From NCBI GenBank assembly GCA_019454045.1, contig SKCR01018441.1, positions 124,001 through 188,000 on the forward strand: a stretch of 64,000 bases of DNA, in the 5' to 3' direction. Positions 22,875 to 33,374 of this stretch are shown piece by piece (the stretch's first letter is position 1; every line of letters starts with the position of its first letter). A program made the position numbers and the translations under genes. The DNA comes from Zanthoxylum bungeanum (taxonomy: Eukaryota > Streptophyta > Magnoliopsida > Sapindales > Rutaceae). The notes beneath the pieces are model-generated. The model made no database searches and was not told where the DNA came from. It worked only from the letters and a program-made list of their open reading frames with translations.

Positions 22875-23720
22875 ATGGCAAACAGAGTATCACTTCGTTC
22901 CATCCTTGATGAGCATAAGCTCAAAGGGGACAACTACAATGACTGGTTGAGAAACCTTAAAATTGTCTTACGACAAGAAAAGATTTTCTATGTTCTTGAA
23001 AGACCATTTCCCCCTGAACCCGCAGAAGATGCTGACCAAAATACATTTGATGCTTGGAAGAAACACGTCGATGATGATGAGCAAGTAGTTTGCATAATGC
23101 TTGGCTCTATGTCGGACGAACTTCAGAAAGCTCACGAAGATATGGATGCTCAAACCATCATCTTTCACTTGAAGGAGTTGTATGCAACTTTCGTTCATAC
23201 CGTGAGATTCCAAGTGTCATGTGCCTTATTCCAAACAAGGTATAAGGAATGATCTATTAGTGGACATGTGCTTAAGATGATTGGCCACATTGAAAAATTG
23301 GCCAACCTCGGGTTCATCATGGATCATGAGATAGGTCAGGATCTGATTCTTCAGTCTTTACCTAAAGAATTCTCTAACTTTATTATGCAGTTTCATCTGT
23401 CTGATAAAGAAGCTACTTTACCAGAATTGCACAATCTGATAAAGCAAGCAGATAATGACTTGAGACCGGAGCTTAAAACCTCCGTCATGCTTACAGGTAC
23501 GGACCTGAAGCCACGAGGCCCAAAGAAAAATAAGGGCAAGGCCAAGGCTCCAGATCACTTAAAGCCCAATGGTAAGGTGGAGAAGAAAAAGAGAAAGGGG
23601 AAATGTTTCTTTTTTGGAAAGAAAGGTCATTGGAAGAAAGACTGCAGATCCTTGAAAGCCAAGGAAGCTAGGGAAGCCCAAGAGGCCAAGAAGCCCAATG
23701 CTTCAGGTATGTTGTATATG
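22875..23720 (+). pseudogene. Copia-2 gag
   Basis: Capsid/nucleocapsid part of the polyprotein. The start at 22875 gives MANRVSLRSILDEHKLKGDN, followed by YNDWLRNLKIVL, the usual start of a plant copia gag. The capsid region with LKMIGHIEKLANLG and DLILQSLPKEF follows at 23268-23390. A lysine-rich linker and then the knuckle CFFFGKKGHWKKDC lie at 23604-23645. The second Cys of CX2CX4HX4C is Phe, so zinc binding would fail. An in-frame TGA at 23250-23252 interrupts it. The frame is kept through to pol. Confidence 0.88.
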
Positions 23721-25000
23721 ATTGAACTATATTCTCAAAACTCCGAACCTTCTACTTGGGTGCTTGACACCGGTTGTGGGACTCACTTGTGTAACAATGT
23801 GCAGGGCCTGAGAAACAGTAGGAGACTCTGTCATGGGGTGGTTGACTTACGCATGGGTAATGGAGCAAAACTGGCTGCATTATGCGTGGGGACTTATTCA
23901 TTAGTTTTGCCGAATGGTTTAGTTTTAGACTTAGAAGATTGTGTTTATGTACTTTCTCTAGTAAAGAACATCATTTCAATTTCTTCTTTATGTAATAAAG
24001 GCTTTTCATGCCTAATAAGTTGTAATGAATGTTCTATTTATTTCAATGAAATAAAATATGGAGATGGTATTTTGAATAATAGTAGCTATGTCTTACAAAC
24101 TAACAAAGGATGTTCAACCTCTAATATATACAACGTTAACTCGAATAATCTCAATGAATCACTTCTATGGCATAGTCGCTTAGGTCGTATCAATAAAACA
24201 ATATTAACTAAGCTACATAAGGATGTGTATTTCAAACCCTTCAAATATAAACCTTATGGAACTTGTGAGTCTTGTTTACTTGGTAAAATGACCAAATTAC
24301 CCTTCAAAGGTAAATGACATCGTGCAACGGAGACATTAGAACTCATACACTCTGATGTATGCGGACCAATGTCAGTCACCACTAGAGGTGGATTCTCATA
24401 CTTCATTACCTTTATCGATGATCACTCACGATATGGGTATGTGTACCTTATGTGGTACATATCTGAAGCCTTTGAGAAATTCAAAGACTTCATAGCTGAA
24501 GTAGAAAACCAGCTTAATAAAAGTATTAAGTCACTAAGGTCTGACCGAGGTGGTGAATACTTAAGCGGTGAATTTCAAGATTACTTGAGAGAAAATGGCA
24601 TTGTTTCCCAGTGGACTCCTCCAGGAACTCCACAGCATAATAGGGTCTCCGAAAGGAGAAATCAGACATTATTAGATATGGTCCGATCAATGATGCCAGG
24701 CACGGATCTACCTCTTTCATTTTGGGGTCTTGCTTTAGAAACTGCAACACTACTACTAAACCAAGTTCCTTCCAAGAGTGTAAGTCAAACACCATATGAG
24801 TTATGGTCTGGGAAAGGTCATAGTCTTAGTTATCTAAGAATTTGGGGATGTGACGCATATGTCAAGCTCACACAAACTAACAAATTGGATGATAGGGCAG
24901 TTAAATGTAAGTTTGTAGAATATGCCTTGAACTCAGGAGCATACGTGTTCTACGTCCCAAATGAACAAAGAACATTTGTCTCACGAAATGCTAAATTTCT
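23721..25000 (+). pseudogene. Copia-2 protease and integrase
   Basis: Same frame as gag. The protease active site LDTGCG lies at about 23763-23780. The pre-integrase zinc region reads WHSRLGRI near 24165, where the second His of the usual pair is Arg, and CESCLLGKMTK near 24264. The integrase core has Asp in HSDVCGPM (24349-24372), Asp in RSDRGGEY (about 24538) and Glu in SERRNQ (about 24650), so the DDE residues are all present. One in-frame TGA at 24315-24317 lies between zinc and core regions. The enzyme would insert element cDNA into chromosomes; this copy cannot make it whole. Confidence 0.88.
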
Positions 25001-26020
25001 AGAGAATGAATTCCTTCTCAAGAAATATAGTGGGAGTAGACTTGACCTCGATGAGGTACGAGAAGAACAAACTAACATAGAACTAAACCCCAGGCCCCTC
25101 AAAAGGGCAGTGACAGAACAACCACAAGGTTATAAACTCAGAAGGTCTGGTAGGGAAAGACATGAGCCTGAAAGATATGGTTTCCATATTGATGAGGAAC
25201 ATGATCAGGTCATTGATAATGATGATCCCACCAGTTATGATGAAGTAATGCGTTGCATTGATTCAGTCAAGTGGCTTGAGGCCATGAAATCCGAAATAGA
25301 CTCTATGTATCAGAATCAAGTCTGGGACTTGGTAGATTCACATGAAGTGATAAAACCCATAGGCTGCAAGTGGATTTACAAGCGTAAAACTGATGCAGAA
25401 GGCAACATCCAAACCTATTAGACTAGGTTGGTGGCGAAAGGTTATAGAAAAATCCAAGGAATTGACTATGACGAAACCTTCTCGCTTGTTGCAATGATAA
25501 AGTCCATTCGAATTTTACTGGCACTAGCTGCACACTTTGATTATGAGATTTGGCAGATGGATGTCAAAACAGCTTTCCTTAATGGGAACCTCGTAGAGGA
25601 AGTCTATATGACACAACCTGAGGGGTTTGCATCTAAGGATGATCATAATAAAGTATGCAAGCTTAAACGATCCATTTATGGACTCAAGAAAGCCTCTAGA
25701 AGTTGGAATATACGATTTGATGAGGCAATCAAAGAATTTGACTTCATAAAAAATGTAGACGAGCCTTGTGTTTACAGGAAATGTAGTGGGAGTGTTGTTG
25801 TATTTCTTGTATTATATGTCGATGACATATTAATCATCGGGAATGATATTCCTATGATGCAAGCCACCAAGCAATGATTATCTCAGAATTTCTCCATGAA
25901 AGATTTGGGAGAAGCAGCCTACATCCTCGGCATTAAGATCTACCGTAATAGATCTAAGAGGTTGTTAGGACTTTCTCAATCTACGTACACCCGAGAGTAT
26001 GGTGTCCAGATTCATACTAG
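25001..26020 (+). pseudogene. Copia-2 reverse transcriptase, RNase H deleted
   Basis: Same frame. An acidic linker precedes the RT start (WLEAMKSEIDSMYQNQVWDLV, 25270-25332). KTAFLNG lies at 25567-25587, the IYGLKKASRSWN motif near 25675, and the catalytic YVDDI at about 25816. In-frame stops are TAG at 25419-25421 and TGA at 25875-25877. After LSQSTYTREYG near 26000 the normal continuation through RNase H is missing, and sequence passes within about 40 bases to the polypurine tract. So about 250 residues of the usual C-terminus are gone. Confidence 0.88.
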
Positions 26021-26032
26021 TTGGCTATAGTG

Positions 26033-26044
26033 CAAGTGGGAGAT
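26033..26044 (+). other. Polypurine tract of copia-2
   Basis: CAAGTGGGAGAT lies directly before the 3' LTR start TGTTAGGG. Confidence 0.85.
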
Positions 26045-27599
26045 TGTTAGGGATATGCCCTATACCCAACTTGTGGATGGGCTATTTGTACATGTATTTG
26101 TAACATTTTCATTAATTAATAAAATGACAATCTTTATTATACGTGTCTTACATAACGTTTATGAATCATCAACACTGTAATAAAGCTCTTGGAGTAATAA
26201 AATGATGGCTTCCACGCCTTATGAGAATCATTACTCTTAAATGTTCATAGTCATAGTTTTGTGAATAATCTGGGCGTTCACAAAGCGGAGAGACTAGCAT
26301 GATGATATGATCCGCCCTTAAGTGCGGTAGCCGATCTCATATGCTACTAGCGGAGATCCGTCCGCTTGGTGTATCACATGGATGCATGAGTTGCTTGTGT
26401 CCATCGAATTGATCGCCGAAAGTTTTCATATGGAGTGTTTATCCCATGTGTCTGTGAGAACTTTCATGTATCGATTATATGACTAGTCCTTAGACTTGAG
26501 GTCTTTACAATCTTATGTGTGGATCAAATAACTTTGACATTCTCCTTCCCCGATTCAAAAGATCCGATCATAAGGGCATGATTGGGTCATTTGTTGAAAC
26601 ACATGAAGTTTGTAAAGATACAACGGAGAATCGCCACTCTCTCGGATAATAGTTTCTTATAAGAAAAGTATTCCAGTTCGTGGATTGATATGTGTGATCA
26701 GTTCTTGAGACTGTGGCCACAGCGGAAGAATCATGTGAGATTCTTGGGTTAGCACGATTCATGACACTATCAACATCATACCTTTGACCATATGGGTAGA
26801 CACTTTCCGTACCCTAGGTCAATAGGTGGGGATACAGTGAGGCGAGGGACCGTATCATAAGTAAATCGCATACAGAATGGGTATATATATATTTCCTTCT
26901 AATATGGGGGCCTTGGCATGTTGCTAGATTTCAACCTTGGTCATTGAAATCGAACGACCATCTGATCAGAGGATAATTTATGTTCGATTAAATTATCACG
27001 ATTCATTTCATGTCTAACTTGAGGGGAACCCAAAATTTCACACACAACAAAGTCGAAATCAATGGTTAATAGTGCACAGTACAAATATAACAGCATATAT
27101 GATTGCTGTAGGAATTGTTCATAAATGTTTCAATATGTTTAATTATTGAACAGATCATTTATGAGGTTCCATAGTGGCTTAGGGATTGGTGAATGACGAT
27201 AGGGGCACTTTGGGAATTGGAATAAAAAAATTACTATTCACATGAATAGTAACATGAATAGTATTTTTTTTTTTAAATTTGTTTTGAATTCCAATTCGGC
27301 CCAAACTCTTATTAGGGTTTTATAATCTCATTAAACCACTAAATTAAGATCCAATGGCTAAGAGTAAATTAGCTTTTATCCCACATCGGATTCTTAATTA
27401 ATTTTGTTTTTTTGGAGCACTATATAAACCCAAAGAATTCTTCACAAATTTGCTACACCAAAACCTTTCATATCTTGGGTTTATATAAGTGAGAAACTCT
27501 AAAGTTTAAGAGTGAGCCACTGATTTTGAGGATCCTTAAGTCTAATTGACTAGAGGAACCTCGAGTTAAAAGTTTTGAGGTATTTGCCTAGGCTAGCAC
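26045..27599 (+). repeat. 3' LTR of copia-2, first segment
   Basis: Aligns with 19712 onward of the 5' LTR. It has an extra stretch of about 149 bases (26917-27065) absent from the 5' LTR, bounded by a CCTTGG repeat. It is interrupted at 27599 by the Athila-type element. TATA box copy at 27421-27428. Confidence 0.9.
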
Positions 27600-28983
27600 T
27601 GTTGTGATATTTTATATCGTACCGCAAGTGTACGGTGTCAAGTTTTAGTATAAATATGAGTTAAGAGTGTCGAACCCACAGGGATTGTGTTAACTCGCAC
27701 TAAGTACTACAATTGATAATCCTAACTTTATTTAGAAAATAAATAATAAAGATTTTTAATAAATAAATAAAATATAAAAATAATAAAATAGGAGGAACTA
27801 ATACGATAGAGATTCTGGATCCTGATTTCACCTAGCTGTCTCCTATGTATTTTTCATGCCAATTAATCTTTGTTCAGTTATATTATTTATAAGTCAAGAT
27901 CCTAAAATATTCACTCCCTCTCTCGAGTGCCGAGTGAAAATATTATCAACTATAGACTTCGATATCTCTATAAAAATCCAATAGTTAATAACTCATTACG
28001 ATTTGTGATTCTATGTTAACGACTTCAAAGGACTACAGATTCTCTCGAACTCTATAAAATCCTAGGTTATATTCTCTAGATCTATTCAAAATCCCCTCTC
28101 TCGAGTGATAGATTCTAAACATTCATCATCTTCAATTGTGGCCAACAATTAAGAAGCATTAAACTCAAAAGAATATAAATAATTAATAAAAATTCATTAC
28201 AAAATTGATAAACAAAAATACAAGGTTCAAGCATCAATTACATCATTCTCCAAATTAAGGAGTAAATTCATGACAAAAGATAGAACAATAAATAATCAAG
28301 CCACGAATCTAATGGAAATCATTAGAGTTTTAAGAAAGAAATAAGAAGATAAAACCCGAATTGAATCTCTTCCTCTCCGGATATTACAATACAGCCTTTG
28401 TCTCTTCTTGTCGCTCTTCAATCCTCTCCTTGGATCTCTACAAATATTTAATTCTGTGTTTTGTGCTCTGTATTAGCCTCCCCTTGAGTGTTGGATGTAA
28501 TGTTATATTTATAGTTGAGGCATGGAGTCTTTGGGTGGCATTAGGATTATTAAAAACCCTAAAAAGTGAATCCTGGAACGTGTAGGTTTTCTTCCGGATC
28601 ATTGTGTAAGTGGGCGCCGGGGCACTGAACTCTCGGGAAATTGTATGGACATTATGTAGACTTGAGGCGCCATGGCGCCTTTGATGTTTAGGTGGCGCCA
28701 TGGCGCCACTTACTTGATATTCATGGGCGCCATGGCGCCCATCCCTCTGGAAAGTGTATGTGACTTTGGCGCCATGGCGCCTGATGATTTGGCAATGCTC
28801 CGTACTCATCCTGTGTTCCCGAAACTTCCCAAAACACGTGCAATTATTCCTCGATCCATATATTGATGCTCCTACAAATAAAACATAAAATAAATTATAA
28901 ATGATATTAAATATCTCGAATTATAACAAAACAATAAGCTAAATATATTGGAATAAGTGGGTGGGTATAAACCACACTTATCA
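27600..28983 (-). repeat. 3' LTR of Athila-type element
   Basis: 1384 bp. The minus strand reads TGATAAGTGTGG...ATATCACAACA. It contains four palindromes GGCGCCATGGCGCC (28666-28781) upstream, in element sense, of a TATA box at 28505-28514. It differs from the other LTR mainly by small indels, so the two are close in age. Confidence 0.9.
28666..28781. repeat. Four GGCGCCATGGCGCC palindromes
   Basis: Perfect 14-bp palindromes at 28666-28679, 28694-28707, 28726-28739 and 28768-28781, in an otherwise AT-rich LTR. The same four are in the other LTR (about 32759-32873). They lie about 150-280 bp upstream of the LTR TATA box in element sense. Confidence 0.9.
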
Positions 28984-30428
28984 AATACCCCCAAACTTAA
29001 GGTTTTGCTAGTCCCGAGCAAAAGATAAACTAAAAACTAATTCAAATAAAAATTAAGAATTACTAAATTAACTAAGCCACTTTCGTAGGGATCACGATTG
29101 CATTTAGCATATGCAACAAGCCTTTAAACCCCTAGGCGACCCTAGTGGACGAGTTATAGTCTCGTGAGGGCTTACAGTGACGACACCCACAAACGTCATT
29201 CACACACAATCATGCAAAATAAAAAATAACAAAAAAATAGTCTCGATAGTTACGCATAAATATATCCTCAAAGAAAGCTTATAAATGAAATCAAAGAATT
29301 TTCAAAATACGCAATTGCAACTCAAATCCAAATTTTCGAATAAATTATCTAAGCTAGACTCAAGGTGTGTGTGTGTGTGTAAAGGTTCATTCACAGCTTT
29401 GATCTTAAGTAAGCCAACTCAATGATTTCGTTTAAAAATTAGAATCAAGGGTCAAACCAACCTAGATATCTCAATTATGCTTTGTAATTGCCTTATTTTG
29501 TGTTCGGTATGGTATGGTTTTTTTCTTTTCTTTTCTTGTCTCTTTTTCTTTTCTCATTTTTGCCTCATTTTTTTTTCAACTCACCTACCCTTTAAGGTAG
29601 CATTTCTCCTCATGGTGGTCCTAATACTCGCCCATGGGTAGCTTCACGCTTATCGGTTATAGGTGGTTTATTTTCTTTCTTTAGAGACATTTTTCTTTTA
29701 GCTATACCATACTTCATAACACTAGCAAATCAAGATGATATCTAAGCAAACGGTCATTCATCGACATGCAATTTTGTCAACTAGTCACATTGTCAACTAC
29801 TTAAGTTTTACCGCTAAGAACCTATTTTAAGTGCTTATGAGTCTAACATAGATCAATTATTCAAGGCATCAGATAAAAGTAAATTAGGCACTTATCGTTT
29901 CTAAAATTTCACTCATAAACAAACAATATCATCACAGGATTTATGCTTTACTATCAAAGACTAAAACAATTTTTTTTTTTTTCTCAATAAATTTAAATAA
30001 CTAAATAACAAAATTTAAACAACTAAATAACAAGTAAGCAACATGCACACACCCCCAAACTTAAAATTTGCATTGTCCTCAATGTAAGATAAAAATTTAA
30101 AGAACAAGAGTGAGGAACAACACTACCGTGCATGGAGTTGATCAGACTCTTGCTGGTTGGAATTTGGTTGCGCGGGCGTTGTGTGTCTCGTGCTACCTGC
30201 ATAAATAACATGCAAATAAATAAATAGCACACAATAAAATAAAATAAGATAAAATAAAAATAAAAAGTAAGAAAATAATAATAAAAGAAATGCAAGGGTG
30301 CCTCCCCGCTAGCGCTAGTTTAACGTCTTCAGCCAGACGCAACCACTCAAATGGTGGTCATGGTGGCTTAAACGTAGTGAACCGGGTAATCTCATCTTTC
30401 TTCTCTCTTTCTTTGTATCCACCGGTTC
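28984..30428 (-). other. 3' noncoding region of Athila-type element
   Basis: The polypurine tract (minus) is at 28984-28999, and a second tract-like string (+ strand CCCCCAAACTTAAAA) at 30052-30066. Between them 29345-29960 is homologous to the 3' UTR of Tat element G (59065-59710), with a near-identical core at 29585-29670. A GT run is at 29365-29382, and pyrimidine and poly-T runs at 29520-29580 and 29970-29985. No coding region recognised. Confidence 0.75.
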
Positions 30429-31250
30429 TTATGACATGAAAGGACAACTTGGCAGGCTGTGGTGATTTATCCATAGATGGTCCCCCAGGATATGTAGATT
30501 TCCCTTCAATTGGAAATTCTGGACTGCACATTCGGCAAAATGGCTCGGTTTTCTTTTTAATCTTCCAGGAATTATCTCTAAGTGAGAACTGGCCTTTCTT
30601 TTCCTCTTTTTACGGCCCTTTGGGAGTGGTTTCGAGTTTAGCTGCAGAGAATTTTCCTTTATACATGGTTGCATTATGCTCATAGGCTGTTGAAATACTG
30701 ATCACCCTGTCTGGTTTCACTCTCTTTTCTACTGTATCTATCATGTGACAGTCTGCATCACCTTGAGAACTCGGCATGGCTCTGAAAACACTGAAGGTGA
30801 TTTCTTCATATTGACCTCTCATTATCAATTCACCTTTGTTCTCTTCTTCTGTTACTGTTTCCTCCTGAATACCATTTCATTTTCTTTACTGCCTAAGTCC
30901 TGAGAGGTGTCTTTAAACTCTTTTCCGCTCCTACAGGTGATAATTTGACTTTGCTCATTGGGGTTGACTTCAGTATCACTCGGAAAATCCCATGTCTGTT
31001 GATTGGCCATGGAAGAAGCAAGCAACTCAATTTTTGCTTCTAAAGATTTCATATTTGCCTCTATATTGCCCATTCGTGTTTCGATATTATCCAGCATTGA
31101 CTCATTCTTCTCAAACCTCTCTGAAGCTGTAGCTACAAACGTGATCATGAGGTCTTCTAAGGAAGGTTTCTGCTCAACTTTTGGATAATTGAAGCCATGA
31201 GGAGGTTGCAAAATGTTCTCCATATCAGCATATGAAAAATCGGATGATAA
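30429..31250 (-). pseudogene. Athila-type gag C-terminal remnant
   Basis: On the minus strand a reading from 31223 gives a proline/lysine opening, then SLEDLMITFVATASERFEKN, a coiled-coil stretch with ETRMGNIEANMKSLEAKIELLA, and NEQSQIITCRSGKEF. From family knowledge this is the end of Athila gag just before protease, where the wording LRSGKEL is typical. Further readings to 30429 are lysine-rich and broken. The gag N-terminus, capsid core and all of pol are absent. Not functional. Confidence 0.7.
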
Positions 31251-31677
31251 TAATTAAGCATATGACTGCCTCTACAGTTGTTGAAGTTCCGATTGTTCAC
31301 ATATTGCACTTGTTCAAATCCTGCTCCTCTGTGGGTAAAAGCATTCCATTAGTAGAAACGGCTTCAATAGACGGCTGACTCATTTGATTTATCAATACTT
31401 CTAGATGAGTCGTAAAGGACGACACTTCAGCTATCAGTGCACTAACAGGATCTGCCATTGGTTCTTTTCAAACTCACCTCGTAAGAAAAAAATAAAACAA
31501 AATCAAATCAAATCAAATCAAATCAAATAAAAAAAAGAAATAATAACAAAAATAAAAATAAAACTTAAGACAAAAATAAAGGAAATAAAAATTAAAATAA
31601 AAATTAAAATTAAAATAAAATTCTAAATTAAAGCTAAAATTACTTGGTAGTAGTATTAATGTGAATTAACAAACAAT
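31251..31677 (-). other. Leader of Athila-type element
   Basis: AT-rich noncoding stretch between gag remnant and PBS. It includes a simple AATCA repeat at 31500-31528 and A-rich low complexity to about 31620. Confidence 0.7.
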
Positions 31678-31694
31678 CCCCGGCAACGGCGCCA
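31678..31694 (-). other. Primer binding site of Athila-type element
   Basis: The minus strand reads TGGCGCCGTTGCCGGGG, the Asp-tRNA-type site typical of Athila elements. Six bases separate it from the LTR. Confidence 0.9.
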
Positions 31695-31700
31695 AAAACT

Positions 31701-33069
31701 TGTTGTGATATTTTATATCGTACCGCAAGTGTACGGTGTCAAGTTTTAGTATAAATATGAGTTAAGAGTGTCGAACCCACAGGGATTGTGTTAACTCGCA
31801 CTAAGTACTACAATTGATAATCCTAACTTTATTTAGAAAATAAATAATAAAGATTTTTAATAAATAAATAAAATATAAAATAAAAATAAAAAGAGGAACT
31901 AATACGATAGAGATTCTGGATCCTGATTTCACCTAGCTGTCTCCTATGTATTTTTCATGCCAATTAATCTTTGTTCAGTTATATTATTTATAAGTCAAGA
32001 TCCTAAAATATTCACTCCCTCTCTCGAGTGCCGAGTGAAAATATTATCAACTATAGACTTCGATATCTCTATAAAATCCAATAGTTAATAACTCATTACG
32101 ATTTGTGATTCTATGTTAACGACTTCAAAGGACTACAGATTCTCTCGAACCTATAAATCCTAGGTTATATTCTCTAGATCTATTCAAAATCCCCTCTCTC
32201 GAGTGATAGATTCTAAACATTCATCATCTTCAATTGTGCCAACAATTAAGAAGCATTAAACTCAAAAGAATATAAATAATTAATAAAACTTCATTACAAA
32301 ATTGATAAACAAAAATACAAGGTTCAAGCATCAATTACATCATTCTCCAAATTAAGGAGTAAATTCATGACAAAAGATAGAACAATAAATAATCAAGCCA
32401 CGAATCTAATGGAAATCATTAGAGTTTTAAGAAAGAAATAAGAAGATAAAACCCGAATTGAATCTCTTCCTCTCCGGATATTACAGCCTTTGTCTCTTCT
32501 TGTCGCTCTTCAATCCTCTCCTTGGATCTCTACAAATATTTAATTCTGTGTTTTGTGCTCTGTATTAGCCTCCCCTTGAGTGTTGGATGTAATGTTATAT
32601 TTATAGTTGAGGCATGGAGTCTTTGGGTGGCATTAGGATTATTAAAAACCCTAAAAAGTGAATCCTGGAACGTGTAGGTTTTCTTCCGGATCATTGTGTA
32701 AGTGGGCGCCGGGGCACTGAACTCTCGGGAAATGTGTATGGACATTATGTAGACTTGAGGCGCCATGGCGCCTTTGATGTTTAGGTGGCGCCATGGCGCC
32801 ACTTACTTGATATTCATGGGCGCCATGGCGCCCATCCCTCTGAAAGTGTATGTGACTTTGGCGCCATGGCGCCTGATGATTTGGCATGCTTCCGTACTCA
32901 TCCTGTGTTCCCGAAACTTCCCAAAACACGTGCAATTATTCCTCGATCCATATATTGATGCTCCTACAAATAAAACATAAAATAAATTATAAATGATATT
33001 AAATATCTCGAATTATAACAAAACAATAAGCTAAATATATTGGAATAAGTGGGTATAAACCACACTTAT
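31701..33069 (-). repeat. 5' LTR of Athila-type element
   Basis: 1369 bp, the same landmarks as the 3' LTR. On the minus strand it begins ATAAGTGTGG without the TG seen in the other copy, and ends ATATCACAACA. Confidence 0.9.
32596..32606 (-). promoter_or_regulatory. TATA box of Athila-type 5' LTR
   Basis: The minus strand reads CTATAAATATA, conserved in the other LTR at 28504-28514. The palindrome array lies upstream of it. Confidence 0.55.
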
Positions 33070-33374
33070 CTAGGCTAGCACCAAGGGAAAAATACCCGTG
33101 CACTCAAGGCGTAGTCTTGCCGTTGAGTTTTGGCTTTGGTGTGTGCATCTTTGGAGGCCACACACTTGGGTGGCTCTTTGGAATATGGAAGAGCTTGCTG
33201 AGTTTGATAAAAGCTTGTAGATTGGAGGGAGGACTAGAGGAGTCTTCGGTTCGAGTAAGTCTTTTTCTTTCTTTATTTTAATTAGAGTTCTTATGATAGT
33301 TAACATGTTTAGGTTTATGTTCTTTGCATGTTTTATGAGTTTTATGCTTAGAATATATAGTAACATGCCTAGGC
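33070..33374 (+). repeat. 3' LTR of copia-2, second segment
   Basis: Resumes the LTR after the Athila-type element with CTAGGCTAGCACCAAGGG, matching 21096 onward of the 5' LTR. It is cut at 33374 by the solo LTR. Confidence 0.9.

Larger units (their letters stand above)
27600..33069 (-). mobile_element. Athila-type gypsy element, internally deleted
   Basis: Minus-strand Ty3/gypsy element of 5.47 kb inside the 3' LTR of copia-2. It has LTRs at 27600-28983 and 31701-33069, Asp-type PBS on the minus strand at 31678-31694, a gag C-terminal remnant, no pol, and polypurine tract 28984-28999. Flanking direct repeat is 12 bp (CTAGGCTAGCAC), longer than the usual 5, and the 5' LTR lacks its initial TG. 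With only 2.7 kb of interior it is non-autonomous. Confidence 0.9.

Noticed and set aside
28672..28866. ORF with repeated MAP/GAMAP residues
   Set aside because: Created by the GGCGCCATGGCGCC palindromes in the Athila-type LTR. The ATG in each palindrome gives false starts on both strands.
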